Part shown: positions 1 through 7,654 of the stretch, piece by piece | Numbering within the stretch: the first letter of the stretch is position 1 | Layout: every line of letters starts with the position of its first letter | Assembly: GCA_038214135.1 (NCBI GenBank) | Contig: JBBQSD010000059.1 | Location: 1-34,943, forward strand | Direction: 5' to 3' | DNA from: JANLSE01 sp038214135 | Lineage (GTDB): Bacteria > Chloroflexota > Chloroflexia > Chloroflexales > Roseiflexaceae | Length of the DNA: 34,943 nucleotides | Position numbers and translations under genes: made by a program | The notes under the pieces: model-generated | The model's database searches: none | What the model was told of the DNA's origin: nothing | What the model saw: only the letters and a program-made list of their open reading frames with translations

Positions 1-491
1 GCGAGGTATAGTGTCGAGAAGGCACGCGTTTGGGCGATACTCTGTTCCTGGCCGGCTGGAAGGATGATATTCAGATCACCCATATGGGCCAGCGCATGAT
101 CAGAGTAGCACGAGAGTGTCAGGATCGGCCCGCGATCCGCCGCCCGAAAGGACTCGACAGCGCGTAGGGTTTCGGTTGTTTCACCAGAGCGGCTGATTGC
201 GACAAGCAGGGTTCGCTGGCGCGTGGGGAAGCTGCTGTTGGGTGCCAACCATGCTTCGGATGCTGGCAGGCCAATCGCATTGCGGCCTGCAATCTCGCGC
301 ATGGCAGCGGCGGCGGCCAGCGCCAAGTAATAGGTTGAACCACAGCCAATATAGACGATCTGTTCGGTTCTGGCTGCCTCAAAAAAGGCTTGTATGCGAA
401 CAGCCTCGGCCTGCAATGCTACCAGGGTGGCAGCCCAGGCTTCTGGTTGGGATTGGATCTCGTGCCAGGTATAATCATCGTATGCAGGCAT
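1..491 (-). CDS. SIS-domain sugar-phosphate isomerase/aminotransferase-like protein (partial)
   Basis: The reading frame starts at the ATG at 491 and stays open through the left edge of the window, so the C-terminus is missing. Translation gives about 163 residues. An N-terminal YTWHEIQSQPEAW segment resembles the start of stand-alone isomerase domains of the GlmS type. It is followed by IVYIGCGSTYYLA and by AISRSGETTET, which is the Ser-rich phosphosugar-binding loop of SIS domains. The family binds phosphosugars in the cytoplasm, typically isomerising or deaminating fructosamine-6-phosphate-like substrates. The absence of an N-terminal glutaminase domain argues against full GlmS. An ATTATA at 526-531 reads as a -10-like TATAAT on this strand, but no good -35 is seen. 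It is transcribed divergently from the alanine T-box leader. The exact substrate cannot be told. Confidence 0.8.
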   Translation of the reverse strand, partial: MPAYDDYTWHEIQSQPEAWAATLVALQAEAVRIQAFFEAARTEQIVYIGCGSTYYLALAAAAAMREIAGRNAIGLPASEAWLAPNSSFPTRQRTLLVAISRSGETTETLRAVESFRAADRGPILTLSCYSDHALAHMGDLNIILPAGQEQSIAQTRAFSTLYL

Positions 492-624
492 TGGAGCCTC
501 GTTTATGTGTGGATCATTGCTACCTATTATAGATGATCATAGGGGTATCAGTCACTGGCCCTAGAGCGTGCTTATGCCCCATCAGGGCGACTTTGACGTC
601 GCCCTGTAATCCGCCCTGCGATGG

Positions 625-654
625 TTGACGAACAGTGCCACATGCTGGTATAGT
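625..654 (+). promoter_or_regulatory. Sigma-70-type promoter of the alanine T-box leader
   Basis: TTGACG at 625-630 and TATAGT at 649-654 are separated by 18 bases. Both boxes differ from consensus by one base. Transcription would start near 661, just ahead of the T-box leader, which supports the assignment. Confidence 0.65.
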
Positions 655-660
655 TCTGGC

Positions 661-950
661 AATTGAACAGATGACGATGACGGTGATGAGAGGCATTGCG
701 CCGGATACCAGCGAGTCGAGGGTAGTGTGAGCTCGACCGGAAGGCCTGTGCTGAAGCCCCACCTGAGTTGCCGCCGAAACGAAGCAGCCGAGCGCTTCGC
801 TAAGGTTGGCCGGTTTCGTCCCTCGTGAACGGGACGCGCCCCTCGCCTGAGCATTGCTTAGGCTGCGGCGACTGAGTGAGGGTTTCGACCCTAATCAAGG
901 TGGTACCGCGGATTTCCGCCCTTGAGCCGATTGGCTCAGGGGTTTTTTGT
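661..950 (+). promoter_or_regulatory. T-box leader, alanine type, upstream of alaS
   Basis: The conserved T-box core, AAGGTGGTACCGCG, is at 897-910. Upstream, a Stem I distal hairpin has GTCGAG/CTCGAC arms around a GGTAGTGTGAG loop (about 714-736). On the 3' side of Stem I a GCC at 756-758 is followed by CCACCTGAG, the usual position of the specifier codon, so the specifier reads alanine. A 10-bp terminator follows directly. T-boxes bind uncharged tRNA, and pairing of the tRNA end with the T-box core prevents termination. The alanine specifier agrees with the downstream alanyl-tRNA synthetase. The 5' limit is set from the promoter, not from structure prediction. Confidence 0.88.
919..948 (+). 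terminator. T-box intrinsic terminator of the alanine leader
   Basis: A 10-bp stem pairs 919-928 with 933-942 around a GATT loop, with one G-T pair, and runs straight into six T residues (943-948). Its 5' arm lies just after the T-box core, as expected for a terminator that competes with an antiterminator. Confidence 0.88.
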
Positions 951-1204
951 TGTTTGGCCGAGAACCGAGTATTCAGGAGTCAGAATACCGAGGCCGAGAA
1001 CCCAGAACCAAGAACCAGGAACCCGTGTAGGGTGCGGACCTCTGTGTCCGCCCGAACTCGTTGATTGCGATGCCACCATTGTTTGTTATGCCACTACTGC
1101 ATCTCGATCACCGTCGAGGCATGACCAAGAGGCATTTGGGAGTAACTAACTTCTCTTACTGGTTCAGGGCAGCGGCATTGATACACAAGAAGGAGAAATA
1201 ATTT
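951..1204 (+). repeat. Repeat-derived spacer between T-box terminator and alaS
   Basis: This stretch has no gene. It holds a seven-base tandem tract: AGAACCGAGTATTCAGGAGT at 961 onward, then GAACC-based units to about 1023. A short motif at 1021-1058 (GTGTAGGGTGCGG, then GTGTCCGCCCGAA) recurs in diverged form at 13136-13170. A copy of the dispersed element (GATCACCGTCGAGGCATGACC) starts near 1104. The last bases carry the alaS ribosome binding site, AAGGAG near 1190. Confidence 0.6.
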
Positions 1205-2968
1205 ATGGATGCGAACACATTGCGCCAGCGCTACCTGGCATTCTTTCAACGCCACGGCCATGTTGCAATTGGGGCAGCACCGCTGATTCCGCAACATGAT
1301 CCAAGTGTGCTGTTCACAACGGCTGGAATGCACCCATTGGTACCGTTTTTGCTTGGTGAACCACATCCAGCCGGAAGAAGGTTGGTCAACTACCAGAAGT
1401 GTTTACGAACGAACGATATTGAGTCGGTTGGCGATCCAACGCACCTGACCCTGTTCGAAATGCTGGGTAACTGGTCGCTTGGCGATTATTGGAAGGATGA
1501 TGCGCTTCGGCTCAACTTCGAACTGTTAACTGAGGTATTCGGGCACGATCCAGCACGCCTGCATGTGACATGTTTTGCTGGTGATTCTGATGCCCCACGC
1601 GATGATCAGGCCGCCGCGATCTGGCGTTCGCTTGGTATTCCCAAACAGCGGATCAGCTTTCTGAGCAAGGAGGATAACTGGTGGGGGCCAGCAGGAACAA
1701 CAGGCCCATGCGGCCCTGATAGTGAGGTGTTCTTCGATACCAACCCGAATGGGCCAGCGGATCAGACGCCAGCAACGCATCCACAGCGCTTCTGGGAACT
1801 GGGCAATAATGTGTTCATGGGCTATAACAAGCAATCCGATGGCCAGTACATGCCACTTGAGCAGCGTAATGTCGATGTTGGGGTTGGCCTGGAGCGCAAC
1901 CTGATGGTGCTGCAAGGGGTCGATTCAGCATTTGCGACGGATCTGTTCATACCGATTATTGAGGCGATCCACAGTTTGACCAATAGCCGCGAACCATTGC
2001 CAATCCGCATTATTGCCGATCATGTGCGAGCAGCGGTATTTGTGCTGGCCGAGGGTGTACTGCCGGGTAATACCGATCAGCCCTATATTGTGCGGCGGCT
2101 TATTCGCCGGGCCATCCGCTATGGCCGAATGCTGGGGATCAATCATTCGTTTCTGCCAGACCTGACCGACACCGTGATCGCGACGATGATGAGCGCATAC
2201 CCGGAATTGGGCCAGCGCCGCGATTCGATTGCGGAAGCGCTTGCAGCAGAGGAACTTCGCTTCCAACGCACCCTGGCGCGGGGCGAGCGGGAGTTTGTGC
2301 ATGCCATTGAGCAGGGCCGTAGCGCCGGGCTTGAGCATCTGCCTGGTAGTGTTGCGTTCCATTTGTACGATACCTATGGGTTTCCGTTGGAACTGACCGA
2401 AGAATTAGCTCGTGAACAGGGGATGCCCGTCGATAGCATCGGGTTCCAGGCCGCCTACACAGCCCATCAGGAACAATCGCGCCAGGGTGCCGCCGAGCGC
2501 TTTCGGGGCGGGTTGGCCGAGCGAAACCCGGCAACAACCAGGCTGCATACGGCCACCCATCTGCTCCAAGCCGCATTGCGTTGCGTTCTTGGCGAACATG
2601 TCGAACAGCGGGGCAGCAATATCACAACGGAACGGCTACGCTTCGATTTCTCGCATCCACAGCGGTTGAGCAAAGAGCAGCTTACAGCAGTGGAAACCAT
2701 CGTCAATCAGCAGATTGCGGATAATCTGCCGGTACACTGGGCCGAGATGCCACTTGCAGAAGCGCAGCAGCGCGGTGCGATCGGGTTGTTCGCAGAGCGC
2801 TATAGCGAAATAGGCGAACTGGTCAAGGTCTATGCAATCGGCGACGTGAGCCTGGAGGTCTGCGGTGGGCCGCATGTGGCCAGCACAAGCGAATTGGGGC
2901 ACTTCCGCATTCTCAAAGAGGAGGCGGTCGCAGCTGGCATACGGCGGATCAAGGCAGTTGTAGAATAA
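1205..2968 (+). CDS. alaS: Alanyl-tRNA synthetase, short form without C-terminal domain
   Basis: This enzyme charges tRNA-Ala with alanine in the cytoplasm. The class II catalytic core fills about residues 1-260, including LFTTAGMHPLVPFLLG, NYQKCLRTNDIESVG and FEMLGNWSLGDYWK. The editing domain has its zinc ligands: HTATH (His448, His452) and CGGPH (Cys553, His557). The protein ends at residue 587, straight after the GIRRIKAVVE segment that closes the editing domain. Classical bacterial AlaRS is about 870 residues and continues with a dimerisation region and the C-Ala domain, both absent here. The core also departs from the usual GNFSFGDYFK. The ATG at 1205 follows AAGGAG with good spacing. 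The alanine T-box upstream supports the function. A second, full-length AlaRS elsewhere in the genome cannot be excluded. Confidence 0.85.
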   Translation: MDANTLRQRYLAFFQRHGHVAIGAAPLIPQHDPSVLFTTAGMHPLVPFLLGEPHPAGRRLVNYQKCLRTNDIESVGDPTHLTLFEMLGNWSLGDYWKDDALRLNFELLTEVFGHDPARLHVTCFAGDSDAPRDDQAAAIWRSLGIPKQRISFLSKEDNWWGPAGTTGPCGPDSEVFFDTNPNGPADQTPATHPQRFWELGNNVFMGYNKQSDGQYMPLEQRNVDVGVGLERNLMVLQGVDSAFATDLFIPIIEAIHSLTNSREPLPIRIIADHVRAAVFVLAEGVLPGNTDQPYIVRRLIRRAIRYGRMLGINHSFLPDLTDTVIATMMSAYPELGQRRDSIAEALAAEELRFQRTLARGEREFVHAIEQGRSAGLEHLPGSVAFHLYDTYGFPLELTEELAREQGMPVDSIGFQAAYTAHQEQSRQGAAERFRGGLAERNPATTRLHTATHLLQAALRCVLGEHVEQRGSNITTERLRFDFSHPQRLSKEQLTAVETIVNQQIADNLPVHWAEMPLAEAQQRGAIGLFAERYSEIGELVKVYAIGDVSLEVCGGPHVASTSELGHFRILKEEAVAAGIRRIKAVVE

Positions 2969-3186
2969 CTGTGATAGATACTCCTTGTAGCTGAGCATTG
3001 AACCGTGTCTCGTATTTATCCGCAGATTACATAGATTACGCAGATTATTAGCATCACTGCTCACTTGTTGATGGACATAAAGTCTGTGCCTTCACAGATA
3101 CTTCGAGCGCAAGAAACGGATGGCTGCGCTAGAGCTACCAGGGTATGCTTATAGAATAAATGCCAATTTCTTGAAGGAGTGCCTAT
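2969..3186. repeat. Intergenic region with short GCAGATTAC repeats
   Basis: Between alaS and the next gene, 3019-3048 holds three imperfect copies of a nine-base word: GCAGATTAC, ATAGATTAC, GCAGATTAT. No clear terminator is visible. AAGGAG at about 3174 is the binding site for the following gene. Confidence 0.45.
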
Positions 3187-4140
3187 ATGCAGCATCGATT
3201 TCGTTTTGGTGTGATCAATGAACAGATTCCAGCGCCAGCCGATTGGTTCGCCACAGTGGGGCAGATTGAACAACTCGGCTATGCGACCCTGTTGATCCGC
3301 GATCATTTTATTGCCGATGTGTTTGGCGATCAGCTAGACCCGATTGCCGCCCTTGCCGCTGCCGCTGCCGCAACAACGACATTGCGCGTTGGAACGCTGG
3401 TCTTCGATAATGATTATCGGCACCCTGTGCTGCTGGCCAAGGAATGCGCCACCATCGATTACCTTTCGGGTGGGCGTTTCGAACTGGGTATTGGTGCTGG
3501 TTGGCTGCGCGCCGAGTATGATCAGGCAGGCATGCCATTCGAAACAGCCGGGGTGCGGATTGACCGCTTTGAGGAAGGTTTACAGGTTATTAAAGGCATG
3601 TGGGCCGACGAGCCGCTGACGTTTACCGGCAAACACTATCGAATCGAAGCGCTGAATGGAACACCCAAGCCGCTCCAGCAGCCGCATCCACCGATCCTAA
3701 TCGGCGGCGGGCAGCGCCGCATGTTGACACTGGCAGGCCGTGAGGCCGATATTGTCAGTATTCTGACAACATCGGTGGCAAGTGGCGCAATGGTGCAGGT
3801 AATGTCCGAACGAACGCCAGATGGTGTTCGGCAGAAATTGGCCTGGGTTCGCGCTGGCGCTGGCGAGCGATTCCCCGAAATCGAACTCAGCCTGATTCCA
3901 TCGATTGTGATCACCGACACACGCAGGGCCACGACAGAAGCATTCATCCATTCACGCAGCTGGGATGGCGTTTCGGTTGAGGATGTATGGGCTATGCCAT
4001 CGGTGCTGATTGGCTCAGTTGAGCAGATTGTCGATGAGTTGCAGCAGCGCCGCGATGAGTACGGATTCTCGTATTATGTCATTGGCGATGATATGGCCGA
4101 GCAATGCGCCCCAATTGTTGCACGGTTGGCTGGGCGGTAG
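3187..4140 (+). CDS. LLM-class F420-dependent oxidoreductase
   Basis: This 317-residue protein has the bacterial luciferase-like (beta/alpha)8 barrel. Recognisable family segments are the N-terminal FRFGVINEQ, the LRVGTLVFDNDYRHPVLLAKE strand-helix unit, the SGGRFELGIGAGW motif near residue 100, and PHPPILIGGGQRRML near residue 170. Members of this branch usually use coenzyme F420 for hydride transfer on varied small molecules; the substrate here is unknown. Length is normal and the ORF is intact. The ATG at 3187 has AAGGAG upstream. It resembles the actinobacterial/chloroflexal LLM subfamily often annotated as TIGR03621, though that label is from memory. It runs convergently toward the exporter gene. 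Confidence 0.85.
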   Translation: MQHRFRFGVINEQIPAPADWFATVGQIEQLGYATLLIRDHFIADVFGDQLDPIAALAAAAAATTTLRVGTLVFDNDYRHPVLLAKECATIDYLSGGRFELGIGAGWLRAEYDQAGMPFETAGVRIDRFEEGLQVIKGMWADEPLTFTGKHYRIEALNGTPKPLQQPHPPILIGGGQRRMLTLAGREADIVSILTTSVASGAMVQVMSERTPDGVRQKLAWVRAGAGERFPEIELSLIPSIVITDTRRATTEAFIHSRSWDGVSVEDVWAMPSVLIGSVEQIVDELQQRRDEYGFSYYVIGDDMAEQCAPIVARLAGR

Positions 4141-4191
4141 GGCAGGATTCAGAGGCGCTCTGCTGGAGCATCTTTCCTATCCAATATTCCC

Positions 4192-5073
4192 CTATGTAGC
4201 GCGATTCAGCGATGGCAAGCGCACACCTGTGACAAGTGCTGTTCCTGCCAGTACAATCACGCCTCCAATCACTGTGCCGATGGTGATATGTTCGCCAAGC
4301 AGGAGCACCCCCCATAATACCCCAAACAATGGCGTCAGAAACGTGACCGTTAGCGCTTGCATTGGGCCAATATCAGCAACCAACCGAAAGAACAGCATAT
4401 AGGCCAGCGCAGTCGAAAGCAGCGCCAGAGCCAGCATGCAGATCACCACAGTCTGATTTGGCCAGGATGATGGTGGCGCAAATGGCAGGATTGGAGCCAG
4501 AACCAATGCAGCCGCAAGCTGGCTGCCCATCGCAACACCCATCGATGGGGCACCAACCATGCGAGCCTTCATATATGTTCCAGCCAAACCATATGAGGCA
4601 GCTCCGGCTAACGAGGCTCCCACGGCCAACAGGATCTCTGGCGATAAACTCGGCAGGCTGATTCCCGTCAGGATTGCGACGCCAATCACACCAATTGCCA
4701 AACCAGCCAGTTTGTTGGGTGTCAATGGGTCACGCAACCATAGTGCTGCAATCAACGCGCCAAATAGCGGGCTGGTGGCATTCAGCACCGCAGCAAGCGA
4801 TGCAGTAAGGTGCAATTCTGCCGTTGCAATCAACGCAAATGGAATCGCTGAGTTGATCACACCAACAATGAGATATTGCTTCCAACGAGCGCGCAGATCA
4901 AGCTGACGATGTGTCGCTAGCGCAAAAAGAGCCAGAGCAATACCTGCTAGCAACACGCGCAGCTCGGCAACGGCAATTGGGCCAAGTGCTGGCGCAGTGA
5001 TACGAATGAATAAAAATGAGCCACCCCACAGGATCGATAGCATAAACAGGCGCATGATACTCGCACGAGACAT
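4192..5073 (-). CDS. EamA/DMT-superfamily transporter
   Basis: This 293-residue protein is almost entirely hydrophobic and shows about ten membrane segments arranged as two EamA repeats (roughly residues 5-135 and 150-285). Typical features are SILWGGSFLFIR in the first helix, NATSPLFGALIAALWLRD at the end of repeat one, and FLTPLFGVLWGVLLLGE at the same place in repeat two. These transporters move metabolites or drugs across the inner membrane, often as exporters; no substrate can be assigned. The ATG at 5073 has AAGGGAG upstream on its own strand. It is divergent from the amidase gene, with about 160 bp between the two starts. Confidence 0.88.
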   Translation of the reverse strand: MSRASIMRLFMLSILWGGSFLFIRITAPALGPIAVAELRVLLAGIALALFALATHRQLDLRARWKQYLIVGVINSAIPFALIATAELHLTASLAAVLNATSPLFGALIAALWLRDPLTPNKLAGLAIGVIGVAILTGISLPSLSPEILLAVGASLAGAASYGLAGTYMKARMVGAPSMGVAMGSQLAAALVLAPILPFAPPSSWPNQTVVICMLALALLSTALAYMLFFRLVADIGPMQALTVTFLTPLFGVLWGVLLLGEHITIGTVIGGVIVLAGTALVTGVRLPSLNRAT

Positions 5074-5233
5074 ACCAGCTCCCTTCGATTATTCGTTCAT
5101 TCGCAGGATAATCGAGTGAGGCTGGCATTGCCATCCGTTTCTTGTCATAGAAACATCTCCATTCAGGGCAGGCAGAACAGCACCTCGGTTATGCTATACT
5201 TTGCCATCCCATCCCATAACAGGAAAGTATGCC

Positions 5234-6772
5234 ATGACGTTACCTAACCTATTTGCCAATATCGGCGCGATTGTGTACGAAGCCGATATTGCAACCCTCC
5301 AACACGCAATGTCTACTGGGCAATGCACTGCCCAGGATCTTGTTCGCGCCTGCCAGGAACGCATTGCAGCTATTGACCACGGCGGGCCAGGTATTCGTTC
5401 GGTATTGGAACTAAACCCAGATGCGCTATCGATTGCAGCAGCACTGGATCAGGAACGAACTGACGGGCACCTGCGCGGGCCATTACATGGCATTCCGATG
5501 CTATTAAAGGATAATATCGATACTGCCGATCAGATGCTAACAACAGCTGGTTCGTTGGCATTGGTTGGTTCTCGCGTAACCCAGGATGCGACCGTCGCCC
5601 AGAAACTACGGGCGGCCGGGGCGATATTGCTTGGGAAAGCCAATATGAGCGAATGGGCCAACTTCCGCTCATCACACTCATCAAGCGGCTGGAGTGGCCG
5701 TGGCCGCCAGACCCGCAACCCCTATGTACTGGATCGAACACCATGCGGATCGAGCTCTGGATCTGCTGCTGCTGTTGCTGCCAGTTTGTGTGTTGTGGCA
5801 TTAGGAACCGAAACCGATGGCTCGATTGTGTGCCCATCCTCGATCTGCGGGGTGGTCGGCATCAAACCAACCGTTGGCCTGACCAGCCGTGCTGGTGTTA
5901 TTCCTATCTCTGCAACCCAGGATACCATTGGCCCACACGCACGAACTGTTGCCGATGCTGTTACCGTTCTGGCTGCGATTGCCGGGCTGGACCCACGTGA
6001 TCCCGCCACCAGTGCTGGATCATTTCCGAACGATTATGCAGCACTACTCGATCCGCATGCGTTGCGTGGCGCACGGATCGGCGTATTGCGCGATGTATTC
6101 AAGCATGGGCCGGCAGTTGGGCGAGTGTATGAACAATCATTGGCGACGCTCGCAGCCCATGGTGCCGAACTGATTGAGGTGACACTCACAGCAGAAGCAG
6201 CTGGCTCTGGCGATGGCGAACGGCTGATCCTGCTGTATGAGTTCAAGGATGGGCTACGGCGCTACCTGGCCGAACGAGTGGCTGGCCCAGGTGGTGAGGC
6301 ATTGCCACACAACCTGGCCGATATTATTGCGTTCAACAAACAGCATGATGGCGAAGAACTGCCCTATTTTGAACAGGAAACCATGCTCGCAGCCCAGGCT
6401 GTTGGCGATCTGGATTCGCCAGAATATCTGGAAGCACTAACCATCAGCCGCGATGCAGCACAGGCAGGGATCGATACATTACTCAGCAGCCATCGGCTTG
6501 ATGCACTTGTTGCACCAACCAAGACACCAGCATGGTTGATTGATCTGCTCAATGGCGATAATTATCTGGGCGGCAGTTCTGGCCCTGCGGCACGGGCTGG
6601 CTACCCATTGATCACCGTGCCATCTGGTTTTATTCATGGATTGCCAGTTGGGCTAACATTCATGGGCACGGCCTATAGTGAACCAATGCTCATCCGGCTT
6701 GCGTATGCCTTTGAACAGGCCACCATGGCGCGTCGACCACCGCAGTTTTTGCCGACCCTGAATCTGCCATAG
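5234..6772 (+). CDS. Amidase (amidase-signature family)
   Basis: This 512-residue enzyme is predicted to hydrolyse carboxylic amides. The Ser-cisSer-Lys triad is visible: Lys92 in MLLKDNID, the Gly/Ser-rich loop CGSSSGSAAA near residues 171-180, and the nucleophile Ser197 in TETDGSI. The GVVGIKPTVGL segment and the ITVPSGF near the C-terminus are also typical. Length fits the stand-alone amidases (about 500 residues), close to the EF-hand-less fatty-amide or 6-aminohexanoate hydrolase-like group rather than GatA. The start at 5234 is chosen because AGGAAAG lies six bases upstream; a longer frame from 5201 has no binding site. No gatB or gatC is adjacent, which argues against tRNA amidation. 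The true substrate is unknown. Confidence 0.87.
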   Translation: MTLPNLFANIGAIVYEADIATLQHAMSTGQCTAQDLVRACQERIAAIDHGGPGIRSVLELNPDALSIAAALDQERTDGHLRGPLHGIPMLLKDNIDTADQMLTTAGSLALVGSRVTQDATVAQKLRAAGAILLGKANMSEWANFRSSHSSSGWSGRGRQTRNPYVLDRTPCGSSSGSAAAVAASLCVVALGTETDGSIVCPSSICGVVGIKPTVGLTSRAGVIPISATQDTIGPHARTVADAVTVLAAIAGLDPRDPATSAGSFPNDYAALLDPHALRGARIGVLRDVFKHGPAVGRVYEQSLATLAAHGAELIEVTLTAEAAGSGDGERLILLYEFKDGLRRYLAERVAGPGGEALPHNLADIIAFNKQHDGEELPYFEQETMLAAQAVGDLDSPEYLEALTISRDAAQAGIDTLLSSHRLDALVAPTKTPAWLIDLLNGDNYLGGSSGPAARAGYPLITVPSGFIHGLPVGLTFMGTAYSEPMLIRLAYAFEQATMARRPPQFLPTLNLP

Positions 6773-6791
6773 GAAGCAAGCTAATCAAATT

Positions 6792-6902
6792 TGACAATCA
6801 AACTCAATCATCGTTTTGGATTGCGGCAGCCATGCTGCCGCTGCGCAAGCATGGCTTGCGCACTCCACACCTGCAACCGTATGTTACAGGTTTTGATTGT
6901 CA
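6792..6902. repeat. Nested inverted repeat between convergent genes
   Basis: An 11-base perfect inverted pair (TGACAATCAAA at 6792-6802 and its complement at 6892-6902) encloses two adjacent hairpins: 8-bp arms at 6823-6830/6834-6841 with loop CAT, and 9-bp arms at 6842-6850/6854-6862 with loop ATG. The right outer arm lies inside the last codons of the convergent DinB gene. It could be a transcription stop for both genes or a small MITE-like element. Confidence 0.55.
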
Positions 6903-7387
6903 CAATTCGTTAGGCTCATCAACTGGCGTGCAATCTGAGCAATATGGACAGCATCATGCCAGACCATATGAGAGGTGTGGTTGAGGATCGTCACTTCACC
7001 AATAGTTGTATGATCGCCAATCTGCTGCCATTGTTCCGCTGTGAGCGTTGCCAACTCAGCGGCGTGTGCTGCACGGATCTGCGTAAAGGCTGCCAAGGCG
7101 GCCTGCAGATCCGCATCAATATACTTGCGATCACGAGCCCAGGCTAGTTGATCAAATCCGCCAATCGTTGGCTGTTCAGCATAGCGTAGCGTTCGCATAC
7201 GTTCCAAGACAAAGGCCTCTGTATCACGTAGATGGCACACAACTTCGATCACAACCCAGCCCTCATCACTGCCATCATTATCAGGGGTGTGGCGGGCCTG
7301 TTCGGGGGTTATGTCACGTAGAAGGGCAGCCAACGTCTGGGGCGTGGCTCGTAGTGCTTCAACTAGCTCGCGGGGTGTGTCGTACAT
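6884..7387 (-). CDS. DinB-family (four-helix, metal-binding) protein
   Basis: This 167-residue protein fits the DinB/YfiT-like four-helix bundle. The expected divalent-metal triad is visible as His52 (in VICHLRDTE-type context, here VVCHLRDTE), His144 and His148 (HMVWHDAVHIAQIARQL). Members are often thiol-dependent transferases or stress proteins, many with no known substrate. The fourth-helix motif and length (150-175) are normal. The ATG at 7387 is used. The final residues CDNQNL are encoded by the right arm of the neighbouring inverted repeat, so the gene's tail may have been remodelled by it. It converges with the amidase gene. Confidence 0.8.
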   Translation of the reverse strand: MYDTPRELVEALRATPQTLAALLRDITPEQARHTPDNDGSDEGWVVIEVVCHLRDTEAFVLERMRTLRYAEQPTIGGFDQLAWARDRKYIDADLQAALAAFTQIRAAHAAELATLTAEQWQQIGDHTTIGEVTILNHTSHMVWHDAVHIAQIARQLMSLTNCDNQNL

Positions 7388-7654
7388 AGCAACTCCTTCG
7401 ATGGTAACGATTATGCTCTATCCTACCATAACATTTTTATACAAAGAACAAGTACATATTAGGCCATGGCTACTTGTTCTGTCTCTCCATACACTGCATG
7501 CAAAATTGTTGGAATCCTGCAATCTCTACAATGCGCATGGTTGCTCGATTGATCGTATCATAGAATACGAGCGCTGTATCCGTGGGGTACCGCTCCTTTA
7601 CTATCCATACGAAACACACGTATACCACAACACATATATCGAAAGGGTGAACGC
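7388..7654. other. Divergent intergenic region, DinB gene and diguanylate cyclase
   Basis: This 267-bp spacer is AT-richer than its flanks and should hold both promoters. A weak pair, TTGTTG at 7506 and TACAAT at 7527, is separated by only 15 bases and is not convincing. AAGGGTG near 7644 is the ribosome binding site of the cyclase. No small gene or repeat is evident. Confidence 0.4.
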
